Below are positions 20,177 to 35,123 of a stretch of 55,874 nt of DNA, in pieces. The position numbers and the translations under genes were made by a program. Position 1 is the stretch's first letter, and every line of letters starts with the position of its first letter. The stretch comes from Cylindrotheca closterium (Eukaryota; Bacillariophyta; Bacillariophyceae; Bacillariales; Bacillariaceae), in contig CAKOGP040000391.1 in assembly GCA_933822405.4 (NCBI GenBank), forward strand, positions 13,791 through 69,664. The letters are read 5' to 3'. Below the pieces are notes generated by a model. It searched no databases. It was given only the letters and a program-made list of their open reading frames with translations, and had not been told where the DNA came from.

Positions 20177-21008
20177 TTGCAAGATCAAACACCACTGTGG
20201 GGCACTGTATTGCAAGACAAAGAAAGTACTCGCAAAGAGCCCAGGAGCCGTTGTCAAGGTCGGCCTCTTTGAGATCTCCAAGTGAGAACAGTTTCTGCAT
20301 GCTGGACCGGAGCTGTGGCATTGCTTGAAGTGCCAAGAGATGGGTTGCTGTCCTTCATGCCTGTCAAGATGAACAAAGCAATTTTGTGGTAGGATTGAGG
20401 CTTGGAGGCTTTTTCATATTGACATCCGCCCACAAGCCTACGCATTTGGCAAATGCCAGCCCAGTGTGTTTTGCCGTTCGAGAAAACCAAGCGGCAAATG
20501 CCTGATTTCCAAAAACCTCTTTTTTTCCAAGCCTTCCTTCTTGTAGAGCTTGTGAAACTTTGACACCCTGAGTTTCTTGTTGTAGGCAATGAGCAGTCGT
20601 CCTTGCACTGCACCATTCTCGGCAATTTTGGAAGGAGGGGGCGGGTTGCTTGCGTTGGCTCTTGGGAGCCTTGGGATCAGGATTATCCTTGGTTAAGGCA
20701 ATCTACGATTGTGTGATTGAGTTTGATAGAGTTTTGGCCATAAGGCCTACCTGACCTTAGACAACTTCAGGCGGGAGGAGCAAACGTCCTTTTGTTGTGC
20801 CATCCTCAGCAATTTTTGAAGGAGGGGTTTGCTTGCTTTGGCTCTTGGGAGTTCTTGTCAAGGCAGGATTATCCTTTGTCAAGGCAATCGACAATTGAGT
20901 GGTCAAATTTGATCCAGTTTTTGCCTCGAGACCTCCCTGACCTTGGTCAGCTACAGGCGTGATTGATTTTGGTTCCTTCTCAGGCGGTTTGGTGATGCTA
21001 TCCTTCAT
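20177..21008 (-). pseudogene. Unknown ORF remnant with an internal duplication
   Basis: The minus strand has broken frames. One starts near 21008 (MKDSITKPPEKEPKSI...) and is Lys/Pro/Thr-rich. It contains a segment like AEDGTTKGRLLLP that recurs in another frame as AENGAVQGRLLIA. The DNA of about 20773-20946 and 20587-20757 is the same segment duplicated with divergence. Frameshifts and stops prevent a continuous product. It lies directly upstream of a Copia tail, so it may be transposon-associated, but no family was recognised. Confidence 0.4.
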
Positions 21009-21135
21009 GTTAAAGTAAATTTCTTTCCTGTTTCAACGACAACAACTGTTTTTCCTTGCATGCGAAACGAGGATTGGTACAGTTTTGGGGCTGTATGTGA
21101 AAAATATTTTGTACCTTTTTAGTTTTTGATTTTTG

Positions 21136-21603
21136 AGTTTTATTGATGCGTCTTTTGCACCCTGATTTCAAGAGTCACACAGGAGGAGTGATGACCATGG
21201 GTGGTGGAGCTAGTATGCAGGCTATGTCTAAGAAACAGAAGCTGAATAGTAGCTGCAGCAGTACACATGCTGAACTAATCGCAGTGGATGATGCGATCAC
21301 ACAAGTGCTGTGGACGCGCATGTTCATGGAAGAACAGGGGTATCCAATTGAGAAGAATATCTTGTACCAAGATAATATGAGCTCTATTCTCCTCAAAAAG
21401 AATGGAAGATCAAGCGCCAGCAAAAGGAGCCGTGCATTGAACACCGTTTCTTCTTTGTCACTGATCAGGCTGAGAAAGGAAATCTTACAATTGAACATAC
21501 TATGCCTACAGATGACATGTGGGGGGATTATATGATGAAGCCTTTGCAGGGAGAAAAGCTCCACAAGTTTTGCGCATTGATCCAAGGAGATCAAGAAGAT
21601 TAG
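21136..21603 (+). pseudogene. Ty1/Copia retrotransposon RNase H tail, frameshifted remnant
   Basis: Fragments follow the order of the Copia polyprotein C-terminus. They are FIDASFA, HPDFKSHTGG, SKKQKLNSSCSSTHAEL, WTRMFMEEQGY, YQDNMSSILL, RFFFVTDQAEKGN, then TDDMWGDYMMKPLQG, followed by a TAG stop at 21601-21603. At least two frameshifts separate them, one just after FIDASFA and one near the RALN motif. Everything 5' of the RNase H is missing. The wording of the motifs resembles diatom Copia-like elements. Confidence 0.85.
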
Positions 21604-21648
21604 GTAGTACAACCATTGTTGGTCTGTGATATATGCGTTACATATTAA

Positions 21649-22268
21649 CCCATTAGGGGTCAGACGGCCCTGATCAGGGCCGAGTCCCCCCCCCCTCCCC
21701 CAGATTGCTCATTTTCCCATTTCAAAACAATTGAATTTCAAATAACTTACACTCCACTATTGAAGCAATCTCCTGCACCCATATACACCCTCTGTGATAT
21801 CATTACTATTGGCTTGTGAAAACAGAATGATGGTATTAGTGTGTGCCTTGACACAAGGTATATAGTCATAGATGCAGCTGATGGGACTGCTTGACTTCAG
21901 TCCCTAGTCAAAGCAATACACAATTTATGATCCCAAAGCCACCTCCAATATCTTGGACAATATCAACCCAATGGTTACAGCAACTATTATCAAGTCGAAG
22001 ACATGGAATCTGCCAATATGTTTGATGTGTGGTATTGTTGTTCACCAAAGGCTCCATCCAATTGAGGGCACAAAGGAAAAATTGCCGCCAACTTCAACAC
22101 ATCAACACCGGGAACATCAACAACCAACCTTCCTCCCAGTAGATGTACATCCCTTCCCATGCCAATATCTGATACGCTAAGGAGGCTACTGGGTTTTCAA
22201 GAGTCTATGTTGAAAAACTTTAAAAGAGGTCAGCCCTGATCAGGGCCGAGTCCAAAAACGTGGATGGG
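21649..22268. mobile_element. piggyBac-like non-autonomous element in a TTAA site
   Basis: The 620-bp segment starts CCCAT and ends ATGGG and is flanked by TTAA on both sides (21645-21648 and 22269-22272), which is the piggyBac target and end signature. Each end carries a subterminal palindrome. The left one is GGCCCTGATCAGGGCC at 21666-21681 and the right one GCCCTGATCAGGGC at 22233-22246, both beside GTCAG and CGAGTCC. There is no transposase-like ORF. The element lies 45 bases past the Copia stop codon, so it probably inserted into the Copia 3' region. Confidence 0.65.
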
Positions 22269-22272
22269 TTAA

Positions 22273-22990
22273 GTAAAGAGAGGATTTGTTATCGCAACTG
22301 GAGTGTGTTGGTGAAATGGCATTCTAAGAATAAAAGAGCAGTCAAACATGTCAGACAGTGAGGTTGGACATTTGTGGAGTCAAACACGGACAGGAGTACT
22401 GTTCAAGTACGTACTGAAATAGACAAAGAGATGCCTTGAAGGTATATCTACATCTGTGACTGGATCGTGAGGGAAACATCATGCATGGATGTGCTTTATA
22501 CGCCGTGGCAGCTTGTAAGAGCTGACACAGATGGCTTCTGGAAGAGAGATTTTATACCTACTTGTGGAGATCATTATTGATCGACTTCTGGCAAGAATAG
22601 TAGCAGTAGAATAAGATCTGATAGGAAGTGGGGAGACTGTTCATCCGCAGGTTGAAGCCCAGCATTACTGGTACCTGTTCCTATTGTAGGCAATCCATAG
22701 CTGGGTCTGATGTAGATTCAAACTCAGGTTTACTCCAGAGGTAGCTAGAGCGTTGAGGCTCTCATTACAGCTACGGAGTTGATTATCTGCACAGACAGCC
22801 AGCCAGACAGCTCATACTAATAATTATAAATGCACAAATTTTGCAGCTGTTGCAAATTGTCCCCAAAACAGAAGCCTTCTTCCCGGGACCCAATCTTCCA
22901 AGAAAACTTTTGTGTACTACGTTAAGTACGGCGCACCTTGTGGTTGGGGGCGGCCCAGGAAACATCATACAACATCATTCCATTTTGAAG
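22273..22990. other. Gene-free stretch with a possible tRNA-derived fragment
   Basis: There is no supportable ORF. On the minus strand, A-box-like (TAGCTGTAATGAG, 22773-22761) and B-box-like (GAGTTTGAATC, 22725-22715) strings are spaced about as in a tRNA gene. No cloverleaf forms, so a SINE or decayed tRNA is the most that can be said. Confidence 0.25.
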
Positions 22991-23130
22991 GAACGGTAAA
23001 CGGTGAACGGTGAACGGTGAACGGTGAATGGTGAACAGGGAACGGTGAGCGGTGAGCGGTGAACGGTGAGCGGTGAGCGGTGAACGGTGAACGGTGAACG
23101 TTGAACGGTGAACGGTGAACGGTGAATGGC
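22991..23130 (+). repeat. Heptanucleotide satellite, 20 units of GAACGGT
   Basis: There are twenty consecutive 7-base units with the consensus GAACGGT and variants GAGCGGT, GAATGGT and AAACGGT. The unit is not a multiple of three, so the array reads through all frames. On the minus strand it gives a spurious repeating VHRSPFT peptide. Confidence 0.95.
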
Positions 23131-24663
23131 AATGCTATCATCACCCCAAGATAAAAAATTGGAGGACTTGTTTTTAATAAGTATATAGTACCGATTCCAG
23201 AAAGTTTTTCAGCAAGGTGTTTTTCTAATAATCCATAATAATCCATCATGATTGGTTCTGATAGTTACTTGGACTGGACAGATAGGTGTCAAAGAGATGT
23301 ATTTGCTGAATGCGACTCATACTACCTACCATCACCATCAAGACAAGATCTACACAGATATTCATTTTTGGGATCCCAGCTACCAAAATTGACAATTTGG
23401 AGCACATCAAGGTGCCATGATTAGATTGTTTTTTCCTTTGCACAAGGCAATACTATGGGTGCCAGAGAAGCAAAAACTGAAGAAAAGTGCTGTGACAAGC
23501 GTACTTGATAGATAGACTATGGCTGGAATGACAATTCACACTTCTTTTCACCTTGATTACAGCACTCCAATCTACCCTGTTTTGTCAGATCATGCCTACT
23601 CGGACATCCATTCAGTTTGATTTTGTTTGCAAAGCTTGCTGAGATATTGGAATTCCAGTATTTGATGCTGTCTTTCAGCATGAAGGTTGTTGTGGCGGCC
23701 CTGGAGACAGCCATGCATTCAACATTACACTAGAGTTTCCCTTGGATACCTATTGTTTAAATTTTCTGGGACCCAGGCAATAGTTTGGCCTAGATCAAGA
23801 ATCATGAGGCCAAACTGGGGTCAGAAATCGTGGAAGTCCAAAAACCCACTTGGTAGTGATGTGGGCCGAATTTCCTAACACTGCCTTGTTCTAACACATA
23901 TTTGTCGTCCATGGGCATACATGAGAAGATTGATGGCTTTGGAGTGGATGTTTTCTGAGTAAAAGTGATTAATAGCACTCACACTAATTTGGGGATCAAT
24001 CCAGGTTCCATAAAAAGTGTGGCTGGAATCCTTCCCAGTCCCCGGAGTCGGTACCCTGACACAATGGCACAAGTTCAAAGTTGGTCAAAATATATAGTCA
24101 TCGTATTTGGGCGATTGTTTGGAGTGCTATGGCAGAAAAAAGATTCTAGGCTAGCATGATTTTTTTCTCCATTCCCTGCTTTTCAATTGACCTTGTGGAA
24201 TGGCCTAGAATATGATCGATTCTACACAAAGATGTATAATTATAATGCCACATTGAAATTTATCTAAGAATGTAATTGCAACAAGATCGTATGGTAAGAA
24301 ATCAGCCTCCGGCCTCTTGATGTTCACAAAAGTCAATATATGAAGTCGATTGAGTTAAATTGTCTAACGGCTGGTTTTTTAGCCGTTACCAGAAAGTTGT
24401 TTTCTGTACTGCAGGAAGCCCCTCTAACACCTCCTTGGTTAAAAGGGATGGGCAAAGTATTCTCTACTGTAGCATTTTGAAAAGGTTTTAGGTCTGTGGG
24501 CGCTTTTTGAAATGTTTGCTTTGTCCCCAGAATTCCAAATTCACCCGATTTTTGGGTGGTATTTCGTGGATTGGGGTCACCAGTACCGGTAAATTGATTC
24601 TTCAACTAATATTGAGCGTACAGTATTTAGTGCCTTTACTTTTTACTACAGGTACAGCACGAT
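23131..24663. other. Gene-poor stretch, nothing recognised
   Basis: Only short frames with many stops are seen on both strands. A perfect 10-bp inverted repeat (AGTTTGGCCT and AGGCCAAACT) lies at 23782-23791 and 23807-23816. A TACCGGTA palindrome lies at 24594-24601, beside the 3' end of the aminotransferase gene. Confidence 0.4.
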
Positions 24664-26094
24664 TTAGGACTGTTCACCAAGAAAGTCAGCAAGCTTTTCA
24701 ATCGCAATTTTTAGTTCTTCCATGCTCGTAGCATAACTGATGCGAATGGTTCCAGGTGCACCAAAGCTAGATCCTGGAACCAGAGCAAGCTTTTTCGACT
24801 TTAAAAGCTGGAGACATAGTTCAGTGTCATCTCCATCATAGTATCCTGATACATCCGGTAATATGTAGAATGCACCATTTGGTGGCACTGAAACGCTCAC
24901 GCCAGGTATCTTTTCAAGCTCACCCAACACAAAATCGCGTTTCTGCTTCATGATCTTGACATTTTCAAGAAGCTCATCGTCTGAGACTTGCGTCAAGGCA
25001 GCAACTCCTGCAGCCTGTGAAATAGATCCTGCGCATGATGTGAGCTGAGATTGAATGGTAGTTATGGCCTTGGCTAGATGCTGCGGAGCTGCAACATAAC
25101 CCAATCTCAATCCAGTCATAGCATATGCCTTACTAAAACCGTTTACTGTCATTGTTCGAGAGAACATTCGATCGATGCTAGCGAAAGATGGGCAGTCTCC
25201 TTCGTACACCAAGCGTTCGTAAATCTCATCTGCAAGGACAGCGACATTTGGGTAGTCATCGAGGACTTTTGCAAGGGCCAAAAGATCGTCTTTGCGATAG
25301 ACCCCTCCACTTCACCGACCAATGCAGAAGACGACAGAGCAAAGTTGTTAGAATCTTCAATCATCACTTCATTTCATCGCATTGTTCACGAAAGACAAAA
25401 TGGCATCGTACGTTGGGTTCCCTGGGCTGCAGAGGAAGATTAGCTTGACATGAGGATTTGCTTCAAGTGCCTTTCGTAAGGCTTTTGGGGTCATCAAATA
25501 TCCGCTTTCCCTTGTGGTTTCGACAATAATCGGCTCTGCCCCCACCAAGGCAACCATTTCTGGGTAGGAAGGCCAGTACGGGGCAGGTATAATCGCAGCA
25601 TCTCCTGGACCACAGGTTGCCAAGATACCTTGATAGACACTTTGCTTTGCCCCGTTCCCTACAACGATTTCTGTTTGAGGGTTGTATTCGAGCCCCTTTC
25701 TCCGCTTTAAATCGTCAGCAATAGCATTCCTCAAATCAGCAGTCCCTGTGACTGCCGTGTATTTGGTATCTCCACGCAGAATGGCAGCAGTTGCTGCATC
25801 CAAAACAGCCTTGGGGGGCAAGAAATCTGGTTCTCCGACACAAAGTGAGGTAACCTTTTCCCCATCTGTTTCCATCTGCTTCACAAGAGAGAAGATCTCC
25901 ACCGTCTTGCTGACCTTGACAGATGCAACAACTGGGTTGATACTGATTTCTGCATCATTCGTCTTCGTAGAACCAAGTGAAGAAGGACGCGGAATCTTCG
26001 ATTGTACAACAAAAGCACATGCCTTGTTCATCAGAAGAGACAGAAGCAAGGTGGACAGGAGAAGTCGACTTTGGGCCCTAGTGTTCATTTTCAT
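24664..26094 (-). CDS. Plastid-targeted aspartate-type aminotransferase (PLP class I), two exons
   Basis: Minus-strand exons are 26094-25412 and 25309-24664, with a 102-nt intron whose join restores the SPGNPTGG loop, giving 442 residues. The N-terminus has a hydrophobic signal peptide followed by ACAFVVQS, similar to the ASAFAP-type cleavage motif that routes proteins into diatom plastids. The enzyme shows GEPDFLPP, NGAKQSVYQ, APYWPSYPEM, ADEIYERLV, the PLP-Lys motif GFSKAYAMTGLRLGY, and a C-terminal IRISYA Arg. It resembles bacterial-type aspartate/prephenate aminotransferases. These exchange amino groups between aspartate or glutamate and 2-oxoacids, so a role in plastid Asp, Phe or Tyr synthesis is likely. 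The exact substrate is not readable. Confidence 0.85.
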
Positions 26095-26405
26095 GGTAAT
26101 CTTTCTTGAAGATTATTATTATGCTGACAAAATGAGGGCAGAAATTGCACGGAACTTTTCGAATGTACGCTTGCAACAATGATTTATTTCTTGTGATCAT
26201 TATTGATGAATGATTGAAGTAATCATCTGAATCAATCAATCAATCGTATCACTGGTCACTGCCCACAGTGGTTCGACTAAAACGAACATATGACGTCAGT
26301 GTTGCCGAAATAGCGGTCACAGATGTGACACTGCACAAGATTTGGAAGAGTACTTGTACCGGTACGTTGAACGTATTGTTACAGTACCACACACACAGCT
26401 ACATT
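26095..26405. promoter_or_regulatory. Divergent promoter region between two plastid-targeted genes
   Basis: This 311-bp spacer separates the start codons of the aminotransferase (minus) and the lumen protein (plus). It has several ATTGAT/AATCAAT repeats (26195-26250) and the 10-bp palindrome GTACCGGTAC at 26356-26365, 40 bases before the lumen-protein ATG. Confidence 0.5.
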
Positions 26406-27234
26406 ATGAAGTTTGTTTGTGCTACTTTCTTGCTTTTGGCACAGAGTGTCTCTTGTTTTCACTTTGAGTGCTCTCGTAAAGCCTTTTGGGATCGTCAAGC
26501 ACAGTCAGCACTGGTCGCATTTGGAGCAACGATCATTCAACCATCAAAAGCAAAGGCTGCCTATACGCCAAAACCCGCTGAATTGGAAAAGTTGAGGATT
26601 GGACACGCACGCATCAAATGGTTATTGGAGAATTGGGATCTCGAGACGGAAGTATGCGGGAAACAATCAATGTCGGAAATCGAACGGAAGCAAGTGATTC
26701 GCACTGAGGGTAAAGCTTGAAAGTTCTGTGTGTTGAATGGTCCTCTCAACTCTGACTTATTGTTTTCTTCTATCATAGGGCAAGGGAGCGGAGGCTGCGA
26801 AAAGACCCCGCTTAATGGTGCGCACATTTCGGAATGAAGACAGTTTGACATCAATTCCAAATTGCAAGATCTCTATCTGACAGGACAAGATTGTTTTGTT
26901 TTGTTTTGTAGTTCAGGGTTTTCTTGGATATAAATCAACAGAAGATCCACTTTATCGTGTGGAGAAGCTCATGATTCGAGCTGCTGACTTGGTAGTTGAT
27001 GGTGATGTTGAAGGTTACTTGAGCGTCGTTGAAGCTTACAAAGATAAAGCAGACAATAGTGCAATGATGGCCTACACTTCGTCGTGGGGAGAGGCAAATC
27101 CAAATGGTGGGAAAGAAGTGATTGATGAATACTTGGAACGAACAAAATTAGATGTGGCCGAGACTGAGAGGTATTTGCGACAGATCCTCAACTACCTCAA
27201 CCTAGAGCCACTTCCAGCAAGGAAGAACCCTTAA
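26406..27234 (+). CDS. Thylakoid-lumen helical protein, three exons with a 39-nt microexon
   Basis: Exons are 26406-26709, 26779-26817 and 26912-27234, giving 221 residues. The targeting region is tripartite. It has a signal peptide (MKFVCATFLLLAQSVSC), a transit segment starting FHFECSRKAFW, and a second hydrophobic stretch (SALVAFGATII) ending PSKAKAAYT, as expected for passage into the thylakoid lumen. The mature part is helical and carries KLRIGHARIKWLLENWDLET, GSGGCEKTPL, KSTEDPLYRVEKL and YTSSWGEANPNGGKE. It looks like the small helical extrinsic photosystem II proteins (PsbQ or Psb31 type), but that match is from general shape and not a firm motif. The middle exon encodes the Gly/Cys joint GQGSGGCEKTPLN. 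Confidence 0.7.
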
Positions 27235-27484
27235 ACAAGCCACAACTTGGACTTTAAATGGGCAACTGACCACCAAGCATAGTATTGTTTTCTGTGTGAT
27301 AGATTATTTCTAGTTTTGATGAGGTGGATGGAGTGCTAATATGAACCAGGCCAAAAGCCTGCTACTCTAGGTGTCTTTTAATGAGGTACGATTTTTTTTT
27401 TGAAAGCTCGAAATAGGTACAGTTGGCAAACCATGAAATCATCTTTGTTCATTGCACTGTAGGCTGAAATTTTTTTCTCACAGC

Positions 27485-28714
27485 TTAGGAGGGAGGGGGG
27501 GATGAAAACACGGACCATGGCACCAGCAAATCTGGAACATTGTTTTTGATCCACTGTGGAATAGGTTTTCCAGCTTCCTTTTCGACTTGCGGAAAAACGA
27601 AGTTGGGGAGAAGATAGCGCAGACTTCGAATTGACGGCGGCTGCGATCCGTCAATATCCGTGAATCCAAACTCATTTGCCAATTCAGCCACAACCTCCAC
27701 GTTTCCAGAGCGTTCCAATATTTCTTCCCTATTTAGCTTGGTGAGTTGTACAACCGCCTTGCCTGAGAAAGCCGGCGATTCGCCCTGTGAGAGGTCAAGG
27801 CCTCAGGAATAATGGAATATAGGAAATGAGCCCAAAAGTTTGGACAGAATGCAACAATTATAGACATACCTCCGCTAGCCTCATCCCAGCTACCATCTTC
27901 AACCATTGCCAGATTGCCCTCTGTCTTCACGAGGCCGGGGTACAGAGAAATGGAGGCCACGCCATGCTTCTTCAATTGGTACGCCATATCTGATGCCAGA
28001 CGATCAACGGCACATTTTCCGACTCCATATGCCACGTTGAAGGTGTAAGATTTACCGCCAAAGCTAGAAACTAGGCATATAAGCGGTGCTTTTTTTGTAG
28101 TCCTTGCTGTCTCGATCATCGAAGGTGCTGCTGCTCGACAAGCAGCATACACTTGCCTTTAAGAAAAATAGTGTAACTGTCAGATGGTTGCCAAACCCCA
28201 ACCCATGTAAACTTCAACGGCGGCGGGCATACCTCAGTCCAACATTCATTAGAGTTGACCACATATCCATATCTTGTTGCCAAAAATCGCCTCGTATGCT
28301 AGTTCCAAGCGGAACGGCGAATGCGCTGCAAACAAGTATATCGAGCCTTCCCTCAGCTGCAAAAATCTCAGAAAGTATCCGATCGATTTCATTGTCCTTC
28401 GATAAATCACATACAATCGCATGACCATCCCCCCCCCGTCTGCTAACCTCTTCTGCTGCGGACTCGACAGTAAGGTCCAATCCTTCAGCGACAGGACGCT
28501 GCCCTGGTATGGGCGATGACGACTTTCGACTTGATCTGCCCAACGTGTAGACAGTGAAGTTCTCTGTTCCGAGTTGTACAGCAATTGCGCGCCCGATTCC
28601 TCGTGATGCACCAGTAACGACAGCTACGCGCCCTTGTGACATGTACGGTGATAGTCGGTCAGACAGGGCAATGGCATTGATGAAGCAACGGAAAAGAAGA
28701 AGAGGCAGCAACAT
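27485..28714 (-). CDS. DHRS1-like short-chain dehydrogenase/reductase, three exons
   Basis: Minus-strand exons are 28714-28233, 28156-27870 and 27801-27485, with introns of 76 and 68 nt. Only the CTGAG acceptor at 27803-27802 keeps frame for the third exon. The product has 361 residues. It has the NAD(P)-binding TGASRGIGRAIA, VCDLSKD, CSAFAVPLGTS in place of NNAYAG, NVGLR, VSSFGG with the catalytic Ser, YGVGK with catalytic Tyr and Lys, and YPGLVKTE. The extra C-terminal part (SPAFSGKAVVQL, GFTDIDG, SIRSLRYLLP) matches animal DHRS1 in layout. An N-terminal hydrophobic stretch suggests a membrane or ER location. The substrate is unknown; DHRS1 enzymes act on steroids and carbonyl compounds. 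Confidence 0.85.
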
Positions 28715-29047
28715 TTTTCATTTTTGCCGTACAATTTTAAAAAAAATCAGCTGAGTGAGTCGATTGATTCATTCTATGTTTTGAAGAATAATGATTGATT
28801 CATTTGACTTTTGGGTATCGAAAGTGACTTTTAGGTTAAAGCCAACGTATCAATGTTCGTGCTGTCTACAAGGGAGGCCACATCATTATGCTGCTTCAAC
28901 AATTGCTATATTGTTCCACGCCTTTTCTTTAAATGCTCGAAATGGCATGCCTTGCAACGGAACAGTGTCTACGGTATGACGAACACACCACACAGATGGA
29001 TGTTCAAGTCACTGCAAGCGCCACAATTATTGAATGCTCTACAGTAG
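28715..29047. other. Intergenic, promoter side of the SDR gene
   Basis: No gene seen. ATTGATTCATT strings occur at 28759-28803, upstream of the SDR start. The far end holds the 3' untranslated region of PRP19. Confidence 0.35.
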
Positions 29048-30683
29048 TTAGGATTTTTGGTGAATTGAAACAACTCGATCTCCTTCGGCAGTTGTGGCTA
29101 TCATTGCCTCTCCCCACGCTATTGCAGAAACAGGGCTCTTGGATGCAAGCTTAGCTGTTTCCCCCCATTCTTTGACTGCGGTGATCTGAACACCACCTTT
29201 GCCTCCATAAGCCAAGTATTTCCCGCTTTCGTCGAATGCAAGTGTAGATACCGCCTCCAACAGTGACTTGTCTGGATTCAGTGTGGCAATTGTTTTTTGC
29301 TTTCGCAAATCCCAGACGCGAACAGTTGCCGATGAGTGTGATGTAGCTACATGATAACCATTATTCGAAAATTCAATTGCTTCTACGGAATCTTCTCCTT
29401 CCTTTGATATGCAGCAAATTAGCAACGACTCGTTTGATGAGGGACACTGTGGCGCAAAAACTAACAAACAAGAAAATATCCGCATCGAAGCTCACCTCTA
29501 GGACACTTGCCAAAAGCTTGTTTTTGAAATCCCACATGTGTATTTTCCCAGTAGTAGTTCCTGCAGCGTAGATAAGTCCATCGGGATGAAGTGCACCGCA
29601 GGTGTATTCGGCTGCCTCGTCTCCGCTAAATTCCGACACAGGAAAAATTTTCTGGTCTTGTAGTGCATAGATGATAATTTTTCCAGCCTTCGTAGCGATA
29701 CAAAGGTGGTTTGCACTTGGATGAATACAAAGGTTCACGATGGGTGTTTTCGATTGCAGCTCTCCAACAATCGATCCATCTGGTAATGAGTACACAATCA
29801 TTCTTCCATTCTTATTGGCAGCTGCCACCAAAGAGGATTGAAAAATGTCGACACACGTTGGGATACTGCCAAAATTGAATGATTGCAAGACGACATTTTC
29901 GGACAGACTGTAGGCAATGACTTGCTTATCCTTTCCAGCAGTGACCAAAACATTGCCTGCTTTAGCCATGGCAGTCAATCCCTTGCAGGTTGTTTTGTGA
30001 AGTGCCTTCTTGTCTCCAGCAACATACCCGACCAAGTCTTCAGCAGTTGGAGCCGCAGCTGCTGCCTTCTTCAACATTGGTTTGCGTTGAGGCTGTAAAG
30101 TTCCCCATGTATCCACCATTTCTTGCAGATCGTCGCTGGGAATGTCATTCTGCAACGGTTCACTGGGAGTTTCAGTTCGTCGTCTCTTCTTCGAGGGCTC
30201 CTCCGCCGACTCTGTTTGTTCTGCAGCTGCAGCTGCAGGCCCCGTTGTGACAATGGAATTCCACTTCTCCAGCTCCTGTCGTGCCGCATCGCGTTCCATG
30301 GACAATCGAGCGACAACTCGGACGGCAGCATCATTTTGATAGAGTGCCTGGCTTAATTCTTGTCGCGTGTCTTCAAGTGCCTTTCGAGTGTCAAATAATT
30401 CCAATACCAGAGCATCATATTCTTTCTGCATCTGTTGCAGCAAATTAGGCAAGGAAGTAGGATGCACCCGAGGTGGTGGTATGGAGGCTTTTTTAGAAAG
30501 TGTGACAAGCTGATCTTCGGAAAGAGGACGCTCTTGCACTTGCTCAAAGGGATCCACACCTCCATTCTCGGACAGTTTCGCCAGTAACAATCGTTTGATG
30601 CAAGTATGACCCGACGGCGTCACTACGATTTCTTCTGTTGTACTAGCAAGGGACTCCCCAGATATCTCGCAAATTAACGACAT
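29048..30683 (-). CDS. PRP19: Pre-mRNA-processing factor 19 (U-box E3 ligase), two exons
   Basis: Minus-strand exons are 30683-29496 and 29401-29048, with a 94-nt intron, giving 513 residues, close to the usual size of about 504. The U-box is at the N-terminus (MSLICEISGESL, IVVTPSGHTCIKRLLL, VDPFEQ). The conserved tetramerising coiled coil follows (SLPNLLQQMQKEYDALVLEL, YQNDAAVRVVARLSMERDAA). Next come a linker rich in Ala and Glu with a KKRRR basic patch, and then a C-terminal WD40 propeller (KIHMWDF, ATVRVWDLRK). PRP19 is the core of the NineTeen complex that activates the spliceosome by Lys63-type ubiquitination. The gene is divergent from SMC3 over 423 bp. Confidence 0.95.

Positions 30684-35123
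<4,440 letters not shown>

Noticed and set aside
22965..23249. Minus-strand ORF with repeated VHRSPFT
   Set aside because: It is a translation of the 7-bp satellite; there is no domain and no start context.
27785..27869. Use of the CTCTCACAG acceptor for the last intron of the SDR gene
   Set aside because: It looks like the best acceptor by sequence, but it shifts the frame. The CTGAG acceptor 17 bases earlier keeps the DHRS1-type reading SPAFSGKAVV.
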